DNA of 64,000 nucleotides from the NCBI GenBank assembly GCA_960531495.1, contig OY482846.1, positions 11,545,783 through 11,609,782 on the forward strand, read 5' to 3'. The stretch comes from Zeus faber (taxonomy: Eukaryota; Chordata; Actinopteri; Zeiformes; Zeidae). Positions within the stretch are counted from its first letter, which is position 1. The number at the start of each line of letters is the position of its first letter. Both the position numbers and the translations under genes were made by a program. Of this stretch, positions 20,956-32,366 are shown one piece after another. The notes under the pieces were generated by a model. It searched no databases, had not been told where the DNA came from, and saw nothing but the letters and a program-made list of their open reading frames with translations.

Positions 20956-21181
20956 TTTCTTTTCAAGCTTTGATGCTTCGGTTTATTTTGGGGTGGGTAA
21001 TGGGGGAGGACCACTATCATAGAAGGGAATGTCAAAGATGTGATGGGCTTGTGCGATAGCTTTTGAAGCACCTAGATGTTTTTTCATTCTGTCTAGCTTT
21101 GCGAGCTTCCTCGGCCCTCAACATGAGGAGGAATTCACAGAATGATGGGGGGTTGCTCTTTTTTGGGTCCAAGCTGTAGAC

Positions 21182-21727
21182 CTATGATGATGCTCTGATC
21201 CCAACAGCCCCGGCAGAACATCTGAGTAAGTGTTCGTTTGAATTTTCAACTGAGGCTCCCCCTCTAGAAATTGTTTTTGTGAGAAGGGTTTGGAGCCAGT
21301 TCAGATATGCTGAGGGTTTCTCCCCATTGTTCTGGTTTGAGCTGAGAAACGCTGCAAAGAGCTCCTCTCCGTCCTCCACAACACCGAAAGCAGATTCAAG
21401 CTGAATGACATATGCACGAGGAGGTGAGGAGATTCCAAGGGGTTTCATGACATCAGTAGCTGGATTCAGCAGGCTTTCAAGGATTTTCCTTACCTTGTGC
21501 GTATCACTAAAGGAACGATCGTCAAGAAGGAGGTCAACCTGGGTGCACCATATGGCATAGTCAACCTCACCGTTTGGCCTTGGCATGCGACCAGAGAAGA
21601 TGCGCAGATGGGCAGGCATGGATGATGAAGTTCTTGAGTCACTTCGGATGACATGCTCTACGATCACTCTTTGGATCTGAGGTGGGTTAATGACATTCTC
21701 ATCAATGTGAACTGGGCTAACTGGCAC
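21182..21727 (-). pseudogene. Gypsy gag capsid-like reading frame
   Basis: A 181-codon frame just inside the 5' LTR, starting MPVSPVHIDENV. The segment MPAHLRIFSGRMPRPNGEVD followed by YAIWCTQVDLLL resembles the capsid of Gypsy gags related to the PNMA domesticated genes. The frame stops before the nucleocapsid, and about 225 bp of frame-broken sequence (20956-21181) separates it from the pol frame. Structural, particle-forming role inferred from family. Confidence 0.7.
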
Positions 21728-21800
21728 ACTGGCAGATACATGTGGGATGGAAGGTCAGGTTGCTACTTAAAACCAATCTCCTGGCTGGCACCCCGCTTTA

Positions 21801-22649
21801 TGTAACCTTCTGGTGATCCCTACGTGATGGGGTACCTATGCTAAAAGTCTATGTATAAGGTTGGATCAGGTTACTTAAGATTCCAGGTTCACATCTGAGT
21901 GGTAAGGGGATTTATTGTAGCTTATTGAGATTTATGAGACCTCCAACCCACACAACAACACGTGACCACGACTTGAGAGAATAAAAATTATATATTTACA
22001 AAGATACCTTCAAGAAATAAATAGAGAAATGTATATATTCTCTCAACACTGCGGCAAACAAGGTAAACATTGATCCAGAATCACATCCCGAAAAAAGTTA
22101 AATGAAACAGTTTGCTTGTCTTGGCCACAAGAACCAAAAGAAAACCCGAAGAAAAATAAACTGAGTACTCAGAATAAGAAAAACATCAAAACAAAATATT
22201 CCTCAATTTAGTTCCCCAATTTCACTGCAACCATCCCTGGGCCCGAGCACGTCCGACGAGAGGTGATGGCATCAAGGAGCAACAACGATGGCGGAAGCAG
22301 TCGAATCCAGTTGACAGTCCGACCCTCAAAAAAAAAAAACAGCCAGGATAATCTGTCTATTTGCTCGGAAAGCACCCGTCCGGAACTCTCCCCAGAAGTT
22401 TTCACCAATTTTCCTGTCTCCAATGCGGTGTTTTCCACATTAGGTATATTATATATATGTAATTATACATATATCACTTTCAAACCACCATCGCAGTTGC
22501 GTCTCCTAGTTCGTCTATGCTCTGTGCTCTATCGTCTCCGTGCATGCGCTCGCGATGCATTTTGGGGCCTCGTAAATGACATTGCTCAGCCATTATCTCA
22601 AAAAAATTAAACTGTAACTTAAGAACTACAGAAAATAACTTGGGTTACA
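21801..22649 (-). repeat. 5' LTR of the Gypsy element
   Basis: 849 bp, beginning TGTAACC and ending GGTTACA on the + strand. It is longer than its partner because it keeps the block at about 22310-22420 that the 3' LTR lacks. Just inside it on the - strand the sequence reads TAAAGCGGGGTGCCAGCC. That is where a tRNA primer site should be, but I could not match it to a tRNA with confidence. Confidence 0.92.
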
Positions 22650-24236
22650 TGTACATTTTACCAAAATGATCAGTGTAATGTATAAAACATTACATTGAGG
22701 TTGTCTAGTTTGTCCCCACTGGTCTGGGTTTCAAGGGTTGAACTGGAGGGCTGAACAGGGACTCACCCTCAGTCTTTTCTGCTCATTCAGTGTTAACTTG
22801 GGAAACCCCTTGTTGTGGCGTACATGCAAAATCGAAATAAGAACACAGTTTGAGACGTGGGGATGGTCTCCATCAGGGAGAGAATGCTCGTACGAGGGTA
22901 CGTGAAACGGTGAAATCAGTCAACCAATTGGGTTTATTTTTAATGAGCCTCAGGGCTTGGCGATGGCCGTGCCACTCGGAAAAAGCACATTAGTGTCATT
23001 GCAACGGCTGGACCGGCGGTACCACTAATTAGCAGAGACTAATTACTGCTAAAGTGCGGCCTACGAAGGTGGAGCATTGGTGGCCAGAAGCAGAGGACAT
23101 TTCACAAAGATTAGAAGTTGGATTGGGGTGGGGGGGGGGGGGGGTTAGCACCGGAGGGTGAGATTAAGACATTCCCTGCATGTTCTCTGTGAAAAAGGCT
23201 TGCTCCTGACCACTTAAATCAGTTACATGTGATCACCTTTCCCCTGTCGAGACCAGACAGGGCAGCAATGAGCAGGCAAGAGGATTGGTGAATGGTGCGG
23301 TTCGTACGTGTGTGCATGTTCGTGTGTGCGTGCGCGCGTGTGTGCGAAAGCGTGTTTCAGATTTTTTTTAACAAACTAACCATACCACTGCTATAAATGT
23401 TGATCTGTAAGTGTTGGTCCAGGCCCCTATTTTTAGTGTGACCCCGATAGTCAGTGGGAAACATGAAGCCGCTCAGTGTATGTATGTGTAGAGCCTGTAC
23501 ACTAGAATTTATGGCTGATAGTTGTTTATAGTCAAAGCGTCTTGTGTGTGCGAGCGAGACTGAGAGAGAAAAACACATACACACGCATATATATGCATAT
23601 ATATACATAGAGATACAGACAAAATTGGATACAGAAATTCTATGCTATCCCCAAAACAAGCCACAGATGAAACGATACAAAACGGAAAACCTCCTACCAA
23701 AACCACTGGCTCCACTTTATACGTCCCCAAAGTCTTTTTGTGTTCTAATTTAACTCATGTAATGCGTGACCTTGTCGCATTATGCCCCATGTTATGATCA
23801 TACATTTCCTATACATTAGGGTAATATTCCAAAACACTAAGTGGATTAGGTGTAATCGTCTTACTCGCCATATGGAGGGATTTCCATGTTCATGGACGGA
23901 TACCTACAGCCAAATCCATTGAGGAAATGTAGTTCCCCATCACTCAAAGCTGCGTTGGCCTGAAATGCACAATCCCATAATTCACCCAGCCGTTCCCTCA
24001 CAGGGTCTGGTGCAGGGTGTAATGTTGCATCACAATACACACCACTGCATTCAAGGGTGTAATGTTACATCGCAATACACACTTTTCACCAAAGGGCCAA
24101 CTCCCTCAGCTCACTGGAGCCGCCGGTGGGTCGCAGTTCCAAACTGTTCCGTTAAATTGCACAAGGCCGCATCGCAGGGATGATTAGGAGTTTTATTGGA
24201 CTTTCTGGGAAGAATCCATTCTCATGTTCCACAACT

Positions 24237-24855
24237 TTAAAGGACATTATGCTCCTTTTTACACAAGTTGATGTAGGTTTCTGAGGTCCCCCAAACAAGT
24301 TATTGAAGTTTGTTTGCTGACTAGAGCACTCAGATTATGCATTAGAGCCATTCTAACGTGCCTCTACACCACCCTGTTCCAAAACAGGCTGTTTTTTGGG
24401 AGGAGCCACCCTCCAGAGGCTCAGAGTTCTGTGAGCCAATGGGGGAGAATGAATTCCAGGTTTCGTTATATTTACTCCGTAACTTTCACTGATTTCACCT
24501 TATCAGTCCACCAAAATCTGTTTCAGAACAAATATGATCAAAGATCCAGTTGCTGAATGTTCACTCATATTAGAGCTACAAGGCCTCATTTTAAAGATTG
24601 TTCCGACTTTTGTTGCCATGCTCTAAGCTTGTGGGTGACACTGCACTGGGACACCGCACGCAGGGATTTTTTTTTTTATTCTAACATCGGAAAATAAATG
24701 AAAAGAAATACATCTACAATAATCTTGCCCGCCACAGCCTACATTCTATCTACTGCACCCGCTTTCACAGTTTGTGTGTCAGTAGGCCCATCAGAGACCC
24801 AAATGTATGTGCACAAGCATTGAAAAAGTGAGTTTTGCATAATAGGTCCCCTTAA
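24237..24855. mobile_element. Probable piggyBac-like MITE
   Basis: TTAA stands at both ends (24237-24240, 24852-24855). Inside, the left end reads AGGACATTATGC and the right end, reversed, reads GGGGACCTATTATGC, which are imperfect inverted ends. About 619 bp with no open frame. The TTAA duplication is the hallmark of piggyBac, but the inverted match is short, so the assignment is tentative. Confidence 0.5.
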
Positions 24856-25416
24856 ACATCTATTGACTAAAGGCAGTTCAGCTTTCAGCAGCATTTCAAT
24901 GTCATTAAACAGGAATTTGCTCAGTTCCGATGAAAAAAGATTAAAAGAGTTTAAAAAGTTTAAAGTTAAAAGATGAAAGTTCTTACTTTCATCACTGCTT
25001 TTTATTTGTTTCTTGGCAGCTTTTTTGTTAAATGAAATTACGTCTACCCTCAGGGGACAATATAAACCTGAGAAAATCCACGGTGTTCTCCCGCTTGGGT
25101 TTCACTCATCTTTGTGAGAAACGCTTTGAAAGAGCAGGTTCAAGGGGAAAGAGACAAATGCAGACATCAAATACCGGATCGGCAGGGACTTCTCAGCCTA
25201 ACCTGCAAATTTAGGAACTGAGGAAGAGTTGTAATTTCACTGTGATTTCAGAGAAACACTGCAGGAAAGGCTCTGATTTGTAGGTTGTTTTTTGCTGTTG
25301 TTGTTGTTGTTTTTTACCTCAGGACAAGGAGGGAAGCTTTCCTAACCCTCAGTGTTTGTAGACAGTCTGGTAGGGCTCGAGATCAAGGACAGGCAGATAA
25401 GTTAATATACACATTA

Positions 25417-25441
25417 ACACACACACACACACAAATACACA

Positions 25442-25520
<79 letters not shown>
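25417..25520. repeat. (CA)n microsatellite
   Basis: Interrupted CA tract with AAATACAC, CATACAC and CAACCACAC interruptions. The open frame over it is a threonine/histidine artefact. Confidence 0.95.
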
Positions 25521-25523
<3 letters not shown>

Positions 25524-26832
25524 CACAAACGCTTTCACACTAAATCAAATATTTGTCAAATTCAAGATAGAGTTTGGAAGAAATGAAACATTGACTAAAA
25601 AGAAATCTCCTGACAAAGAGCAGAAGTGAGGGAAGGAGTGTGTATTTAAGCGCACAGGGCCATGGCGGCGTGCATGTGGACCTGATCACCTGAAGTGTAT
25701 ATCCTCGCACGCCACGACGCACGCTGGGCGTGCTATGTGGTGTACTGATAGTAGGGGCGGTGGAGAGTGCCATGGATTTGCTCGGGAGACCATCGTGTCG
25801 TGTGACGTGTGACTCTGCCCTGACGTCACCCTACAAAAATGGATCTGCCACTCCTCGTCGCCACCATGAGTAGTCAGAGATATGACGATTTTGAAAAAAG
25901 TTGTTGTCTGTGTCCTGGGTGTTGACATGATAATCCAGGACGCCATGTGGCATTCATTTTAACCATTATTTTTTTCATTTTTTAGAACTTCACAAAATAT
26001 AAATATTATGTTATTATATAATATTATATACTTATTAGTTATATATAATTAAATTAATTAATTAAATTAATTTATATCTGTAATTAATCTCATTGTCATC
26101 CACAATTTATCATATATATATATACAACCGTGCTGGATTAAGTTTAAATTTATTACATTTCCCTGGCAGAATGCAGAATGTCCTTAAAGCAGTTCAGGAA
26201 ATTATATACTAACCCTGTTAATACAGGGGAAAACCCTGACACATTAAAGAATAGGTAGATTTTTTTTTTTGATTGAAGTGCCTATTCGACAAAACAAAAG
26301 ATCAGAAATGGCCATTACTATTTTTATTAAAATCTTGCAATCTCTTTGTTTGGAGAAAAAACAAGGTATTCATGTGCAGTAAAGTGTAAAACTGATCAGA
26401 AGCCTTATATAGGCTCGATATATTTAGATATCTATATCTATTCACGCAGCGGCGGTGTAACTTAGTAAACGTATGAGGGAAGACGTTCATTTTTCTAGAA
26501 TCTCGACAGACGAGCACGTGACAAGCTTGTAGACGTATCACATGACACGTTATGGAGGACATTCATTTTTTGGTAGATTTCACTGCTACATCTACATGAC
26601 GTTGCTACCTGCACACGTTCCTTCCTGGCAACGTATGTACGTCGTACCTCGATCGATTTCATTCTGAAATGGCACACGTAGAGGCAATAATAGTGAGGGA
26701 AGGCCTCTCCTGAGTGAGGTAATCCGTTGCACTTTCCAGCCCCTCATAGATCGGATGTATCAGCCAGCACAGCGGAGTAAGCGCTGGGATCATCAAGGAA
26801 GGAGGGCAGGAGAGATGAAAGCCAGTGCAATG

Positions 26833-26837
<5 letters not shown>

Positions 26838-26882
<45 letters not shown>
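26838..26882. repeat. (GA)n microsatellite beside the chromovirus insertion
   Basis: About 20 GA units ending six bases before the target duplication of the next element. A CT tract starts shortly after the other end of that element. Confidence 0.93.
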
Positions 26883-26883
<1 letters not shown>

Positions 26884-26892
26884 GAACAGTAT

Positions 26893-27423
26893 TGTCACAT
26901 ATTCATTATCCCTTACCTCCCCGCATCACCAGATCGTCAGCTTTTATAACCTAGTTAGTACTGCTCATGGCTCCTCCATATTTCGAAGAATTTGTTGATG
27001 CAAGTCATTGTTCTAACCTTGCCTTTTCTCCCTTCCACGTCCAAGCCGTTCCTGTCCTGCCTCGTCAAGCCTGATTCCCTGCCTTCCAGGACCCGTCAGC
27101 CCGATCCAGCCCGACAGGGGCTCTCCCAATCCATCATGCCCAGTGTCTCACAATGAAACTCCTTGTTTAATCCCGTCTGCCAGCAATCTCTGTGTCGTGA
27201 ATATGAGTCACATTTATATTATATTTATATTTTTTTACTATTTATTTTAAACATTATCATATTGGGAATTTTTATTGCTCCTAAAAATGTGCTGCTGCTA
27301 AAAATGCACAATCTCTGCAGGCACTGCCACTTGCATTTCACTGCATAGTTGTATGCGTGTGACAAATAAAAATCTTGAATCTTGTATCTTGAATCTTGAG
27401 TCTCCCTAGCCCTGGTGGTAACA
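26893..27423 (+). repeat. 5' LTR of the chromovirus, internally deleted and interrupted
   Basis: Matches 31721-32275 from 'agatcgtcag' onward, including 'ccttccaggacccgtcag' and 'cccagtgtctcacaat'. Only a few bases of the LTR start remain before a deletion of about 170 bp. A LINE-type tail is inserted at 27210-27396 with TGAGTC duplicated on both sides. Confidence 0.88.
27210..27396 (+). mobile_element. LINE/SINE-type tail inserted in the chromovirus LTR
   Basis: 187 bp ending 'gtgacaaataaaaatcttgaatcttgtatcttgaatct', a 3' end with a short tandem tail typical of non-LTR elements. TGAGTC stands at 27204-27209 and 27397-27402, a 6-bp target duplication. Three relatives occur at 31.0-31.25 kb, 56.03-56.14 kb and 56.34-56.44 kb. 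Confidence 0.72.
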
Positions 27424-27441
27424 GTACAATCTGGCCACAAC

Positions 27442-28254
27442 ATGGACTCACCCGACACACTGGCTCTCCTTTGTGCGGTACAGAGCCAGCGAGCCCTCCT
27501 GGGTCAGCACAACAACATCTCGGCAGCAGCTCTTCCCAGCTCCTACTGCTCCTCCCTTCCACCGGGAGCCCCAAGTTCCAGCCCAGGCACCATATGACGA
27601 CGATTTTGGGGCATGCCAGGCTTTTCTGGTTCAATGCTCTATGGTGTTCGAGCAGCAGCCACTGTCCTACGCGACAGAGAGCTCTCGCAATGCCTACCTC
27701 ATCGCCTCCCTGAGTGGGGCAACTCTCGCCTGGGCATCAGCGGTGTGGGAACGTCGAGAGCCACTCCTACGAAGCCTTCAAGCGGGACATAGGGAAAATC
27801 TTCGACCACCTGGTCTGTGGTCCTGCAGAGACACTGCGGGGACCCTGTCGAAGGGAGAGGAGCCTCTTTGCAGCTCCTCTCCCTTCGACAGGGTCCCTGC
27901 AGTGTCTCTGCGCTTGTCGTGTAGTTCCAGACTCTGGCCACGGAGAGTGGCTGGAATGACACGTGCTACAGGACGCGTTCCAGCACGCTCTTAATGACAA
28001 TCTGCAGGACGAGTTAACGCTGCAGGACGAACCTGGACCAGTTGGTAAACATGACCCGACCAGCGTTTACCGAGTACTCCCAAGTCTCCAAGCTGTTCCG
28101 AGGTGGAGCCCATGCAACTTGGGCTCCACCCTCGGTGGGCCCACGCTGGCAGGCCCACCCCTACAGACCGGGTCCTGCCTGTACTGCGGCCAGGCCAGAC
28201 ATCTCCGGGCCACATGCCCAGTGCGTCCAGGAAACAGGTCGGTTCGTGTGACAT
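27442..28254 (+). pseudogene. Chromovirus gag (frame-broken)
   Basis: Starts at ATGGACTCACCCGAC, 18 bases after the LTR, the usual start distance in this group. The capsid region (FLVQCSMVFEQQPLSYAT, about 27630-27680) and the CCHC knuckle CLYCGQARHLRATC (about 28172-28213, all four ligands kept) lie in different frames. A 39-bp inverted duplication at 27825-27911 has overwritten part of the capsid. Structural role inferred from family. Confidence 0.82.
27825..27911. repeat. Near-perfect 39-bp inverted repeat inside the chromovirus gag
   Basis: Arms 27825-27863 and 27873-27911 are reverse complements with one mismatch and are separated by 9 bases. The right arm reads as expected gag sequence (LLSLRQG-like). 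The left arm stands where a different gag segment belongs, so it looks like an inverted copy of the right arm. Confidence 0.9.
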
Positions 28255-28261
28255 AGGGGAG

Positions 28262-30990
28262 GTACATACGAACTTAGCTGTCTGTAACCCCACCTCTCGT
28301 CCCTTGCAAAATTCCGCTCTCTCGTGGCGGAACCAGACTCTACATCTCTCAGCTCTCTTAGATTCTGCGGCAGACAAGAGCTTCTTGGACCAGGGAGTGG
28401 CACAACAGTTGGCCTTGGTGCCCGTTCCCCTTTCCGTGCCCATGGAAGCCAATGGCCTGACTGGGACACGTCTGGCCCGGGTAGAGCACCCGACTGTTCC
28501 CCTTGAACTGTTGCTTTCAGGAACCCACCGTGAGTCAATTGTCTTCCACCCTGATCACTCACCCCAAACTCCCCTAGTACTGAGTTACCCCGGGCTTCAA
28601 GCCCACATAGATTGGACCTCAGGTAGAATTGCTGCTTGGAGTTCCCACTGCCATAGCCACTGTTTCCGTTCCACCTCTGCCCCTTCGTCAGTCATCTACC
28701 CGTCTCCATCTGAACCCCCCGACCTGTCCTCCGTGTCGGAACTGTAACATGATGTAGGTCTGGTATTTAGTAAGCAGCACGCCCTGTCCCTACCACCAGA
28801 CTGCCCTTATGACTGTGCTATAGATCTGCTGCCGGATGACCTTCTCCCCTGTAGCAGATTATAACCTCTCCCTTCCTGAACTGGAGGCAATGAGGGTTTA
28901 TATTCGGGACTCTTGCTGCCGAGATAATCCGTTCCCTCATCTTCACTGGTGGTTGTCGGGTTGTTTCTTTCTGAAGAAGTAGGACAAGACCCTCCACCCA
29001 AGCATAGACTTTTGGGGCCTTAATGATAAAACCGTTAAAAATAAGTATCTTCTGCCCCTTACTGACTCTGTTTTTGTCCCCCTCCATGGTGCCACACACT
29101 TCACTAAGCTTGACCTCCGTAACGCTTACCACCTAGTTCACATCTGCAAGGGGGACAAATGGAAGACTGCCTTCAACAACCCTCAAGGCCACTTTGAGTA
29201 CCTGGTAATGTCATTCTGTCTGTCCAATGCTCCTGCAGTGTTCCAAGCCTTGATTAACAATGTTCGTCGGGACATGTTGAATCATTTTGTGTTTGTGTAC
29301 CTCAACGATATTTTGATTTTCTCCCAGTCCCCTGCAGAGCACGAGCTACATGTACACCAGGTCCTGCAATGCTTCCTGGAGAACAGGTTGTATGTGAAGG
29401 AAAAAAAAAGTTTGTGCCATGTTCCTTCCGTGTCTTTCCTGGGTTTTATCATCGGCCAGGGGAGGATGGAGATGGATTCTGGGAAGGTGGCTGCTGTGGC
29501 AGATGGGCCAACCTCCACCAACAGGAAACAACACTAGCGTTTCCTCGGCTTCGCAAACTTTTATCAGCGGTTTATCCAGGACTTCAACCCCATCGCAGCC
29601 CCACTCTCGGCACTCACCTCTACCGCCTCACTGTTCAAGTGGAACTCTGCGGCGAGGACTGCATTGGCGGAACTCAAACGTTGCTTTGTGTCCGCCCCTG
29701 TCCTAACACAGCCCGACATCAACCTCCTTTTTGTGGTGAAGGTGGACGTCTCGGACACAGGGGTAGGAGCGGTGCTGTCCCAGCCCTCCCCTTCAGATGG
29801 TAAGCTCCACCCTTATGCTTTCCTCTCCCATAGGCTCACTCCTCCTGAGAGAAATTACTATGTTGGCAATCGGGAGCTCCTGGCGGTGAAACTGGCTCGG
29901 GAGGAATGGCGGCATTGGCTGGAGGGGGTGGGCCAGCAGTTTGTGGTCTGGACAGACTACAAGAACTTGGCCTACATTTAGTCTGCAAAGCGGCCAGGTG
30001 GGCTCTGTTCTTTGGTCAATTCAATTTTTCTCTGTCCTATCGTCCAGGGTCCCGGAAAAGCAAGCCTGATGCCCTGTCCCGCGGTTGAGGAAAGGAGCAC
30101 AGACCCGAACCCTATCCTGCCACACACTTGCCTTATCTCCACCCTAACATGGGAGAACGGATCTCTGGTCACCCAGGCCCAGGAACATCAGGTACTGGAC
30201 CTCCCATCCGCCTGTTTGTCCCCGATACTGTGCGTTCCCAGGTGCTCCAGTGGGCCCACTCGTCCCGCCTGACCTACCACCCTGGGATAGCTCATACCTT
30301 GACGGTTCTGGTGGCCTACCCTGGTCTCCGACACCCAAGCCTTCGTCACAGCCCACTCCACTTGCACTCGGAACAAGACCTCCACCTGACCCCACTCCGG
30401 CCTCCTCCGTCCCTTACCCATCCCCGGTCACCCGCTGTCCCACATCGCCCTGGAGTATGTCACCGGTCTCCCGCCATCCAGTGGCAACACCACAGTCATC
30501 ACCGTAGTTGACCGGTTCTCAAAGGCCGCCCACTTCATCGCCCTGCCCATACTGCCGTCGGCGAAGGGGACTGCCGACCTTCTGGTGGCCCAGGTGTTCC
30601 TCCATGGTATCCCCGCAGACGTCTCTGACAGGGGCTCGCAGTTCATCTCCCAGGTTTGGCGAGCCTTTTGTTTTGCTCTGGGAGCCAAGGTCAGGGTTTC
30701 CTCTGGTTTCCACCCCCAGACCAATGGCTAGACGAGGAAGCCGAGGCCATGTGCCACTGTGTCACGGCTGCTAACCCCTCCTCCTGGAATGCCCAACTCC
30801 AGTGGGTAGAGTATGCCCACAATACTCTCATCAATGCGCCAACTGGTCTGTCCCCCTTCCCCTGCTCCCTAGGCTACCCACCCCCTCTGTAACTGTCCCA
30901 GGAAACAGAGATCTCTTTTCCCTCCGTCCAGGCCCACATCCTCAGCTCCTGGGACAAGGCCCGCTCAGCCCTGCTCCAGGCGTCCACCCT
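28262..30990 (+). pseudogene. Chromovirus pol: protease, RT, RNase H, integrase (broken)
   Basis: Protease site reads LLDSAADKSF, so the usual Gly after Asp-Ser is Ala (about 28350). [16 protein letters not shown] (about 29100) and, at about 29296, [10 protein letters not shown], where one catalytic Asp is Asn. RNase [17 protein letters not shown] (about 29740-29790), [14 protein letters not shown] and WTDYKNLAY (to 29981), followed by a stop. Integrase: [13 protein letters not shown]-like start, core [17 protein letters not shown] and [13 protein letters not shown] (about 30500-30660), each partly out of frame. Several stops (for example 30729) and frameshifts. Dead copy. Confidence 0.85.
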
Positions 30991-31016
30991 GTCCCAGCGG
31001 GGATATTTAATACAAC

Positions 31017-31255
31017 ACAGACAATTAATCCTATTATAATTATTATAGAACCCAGAATCGCGATTGTGGCGACGCCCCTTGCGGCCGCCTGCGCGAGCAC
31101 CGTGTGTCGATTACGCACATTTGAGTATTTTTCGAGCTTATAGAGCTTGTGCATAATAACCGGGTGTCATGACATTTCACTGCATATATGTGTGTATATG
31201 TGTGTATATGTATGTGACAAATAATCTCTTGAACTTGAACTTGAACTTGAACCCC
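31017..31255 (+). mobile_element. LINE/SINE-type tail inserted in the chromovirus integrase
   Basis: The right limit is clear: 'gacaaataatctcttgaacttgaacttgaacttgaa', then element sequence resumes. The left limit near 31017 is approximate. It shares 'gagtatttttcgagcttatagagctt' and 'gggtgtcatgacat' with the copy at 56.03 kb. Confidence 0.65.
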
Positions 31256-31700
31256 GGCGCCCCTGTATGTTCCCGGCCAAAAGGTTTGGCTCATGGCAAA
31301 GGACCTGCCCCTCAAGGTGGAGTTCTGCAAGCTCACGCCCTGGTATGTTGGCCCCTTTGTTGTCAAGTCCATCATCCACCATGTCTTCGTCTCCCTCCCT
31401 CCCTTCGTGTCCACCCCACCTTTCATGTCTCCCAAATCAAGCCAGTGGCCTCCTGGTCCCTCCCCCCTCCCCTGCCCTGGCCCCTTCTGCCCCCCCGAAC
31501 CATCGAAAACCACCCTGTCTTCACGGTCTGTCGCCTGTTGGATGTGCGTCCCCGTGGTTGTGGTCTGCAGTTCTCGTCGATGGGGAGCGGTACGGTCCAG
31601 AGGAACCGTCCTGGCTTCCACGTAGGCAAATTTTGGATGCATCTATCCTCAGGGACTTCGACCGAGCTCATCCTCCTGGCTCCAGGCGTCCACCATGTGG
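31256..31700 (+). pseudogene. Chromovirus integrase C-terminus and chromodomain
   Basis: Resumes with [17 protein letters not shown] and [11 protein letters not shown] (GPY/F-like module, about 31283-31370). After frame changes comes a chromodomain-like stretch, [13 protein letters not shown] (about 31526-31566), with GPEE and [14 protein letters not shown] in other frames. In this family the chromodomain steers integration toward particular chromatin. Broken by shifts; no product expected. Confidence 0.75.
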
Positions 31701-31707
31701 CATCTGT

Positions 31708-31720
31708 AGAGGGGGGGTAC
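31708..31720 (+). other. Polypurine tract of the chromovirus
   Basis: Reads AGAGGGGGGGTAC immediately before the TGTCAC of the 3' LTR. Confidence 0.8.
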
Positions 31721-32275
31721 TGTCACGCCCCCAGCCTCCTAGTACCACTAGGAGCACGTTGTCTGTCACTTATCATGGACAGGTCGCCAGCCGCTTCCTA
31801 GTCACCTTTGCCACTCCTTTCTCCTGCACCATCCCACACACCTGAGATCCATCATTCATCAAGCCTGCAGTATTTATTCCCCGGCCTTCCCTCCACTCAT
31901 TGCCAGATCGTCAGTTTTTCTAACCTAGTTAGTGCTGCTCGTGGCTTCTCTGTATTCCAGAGAATGTCTTGATGTCATCACCTTGCCTTTTCTCCTTTAC
32001 ACATCCAGCCGTTCCTGTCCTGCCTCATCAAGCCTACTCCCTGTCTACCCGTACAGAACCTGGATCCCTACTTCCTCGTCCACGCCATCCCTGTCCTGTC
32101 TTGCCTCATCCCATCTGGGAGTCCTGCCTTCCAGGACCCGTCAGCCCGATCCAGCCCGACCAGGTCTCTCCCAATTCATCACGCCCAGTGTCTCACAATA
32201 ACACTCCTTGTTGAACCCCATCTGCCAGAAGTCTCTGTGTCTTGCATTTGAGTCCCCCTAGCCCTGGTCGTAACA
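31721..32275 (+). repeat. 3' LTR of the chromovirus
   Basis: 555 bp, starting TGTCACGCCC and ending GGTCGTAACA. More complete than the 5' copy. Confidence 0.9.
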
Positions 32276-32289
32276 AGTATCAAATGATA

Positions 32290-32366
<77 letters not shown>
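32290..32366. repeat. (CT)n microsatellite after the chromovirus
   Basis: About 37 CT units with rare interruptions, starting within 15 bases of the element's target duplication. Confidence 0.95.

Larger units (their letters stand above)
15620..22649 (-). mobile_element. Ty3/Gypsy LTR retrotransposon, complete but defective
   Basis: A 7.0-kb element coded on the - strand. LTRs at both ends begin TGTAAC and end GTTACA, and TGTA flanks both sides (15616-15619 and 22650-22653), a likely 4-bp target duplication. In coding order it holds gag (about 21727-21182), zinc knuckle, protease and reverse transcriptase (20955-18866), RNase H (18865 to about 18500), integrase (about 18068-17112), a C-terminal tail, a polypurine tract and the 3' LTR. 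The order RT-RNaseH-IN marks it as Ty3/Gypsy. No chromodomain was seen. Frameshifts, an in-frame stop and altered catalytic residues show it is dead. Confidence 0.93.
22650..26887. other. Gene-free interval between the two LTR elements
   Basis: No credible exons. Contents: a poly-G run near 23127-23146, a short tandem duplication of a 'gtgtaatgtt(g/a)catc(a/g)caatacac' unit at about 24018-24085, a piggyBac-like MITE (24237-24855), a (CA)n block (25417-25520), AT-rich palindromic sequence (26020-26120) and a GA tract (26838-26882). Confidence 0.5.
26893..32275 (+). mobile_element. Chromovirus-type Ty3/Gypsy retrotransposon, decayed
   Basis: A 5.4-kb element on the + strand. LTRs begin TGTCAC and end GTAACA, and AGTAT flanks both sides (26888-26892 and 32276-32280), a perfect 5-bp target duplication. 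It carries gag, protease, RT, RNase H, integrase and, at the 3' end, a chromodomain-like segment, which places it with the sushi-like chromoviruses of fish. The frame is broken many times, and two LINE-tail insertions interrupt it. It is unrelated in LTR sequence to the element at 15.6-22.6 kb. Confidence 0.92.
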
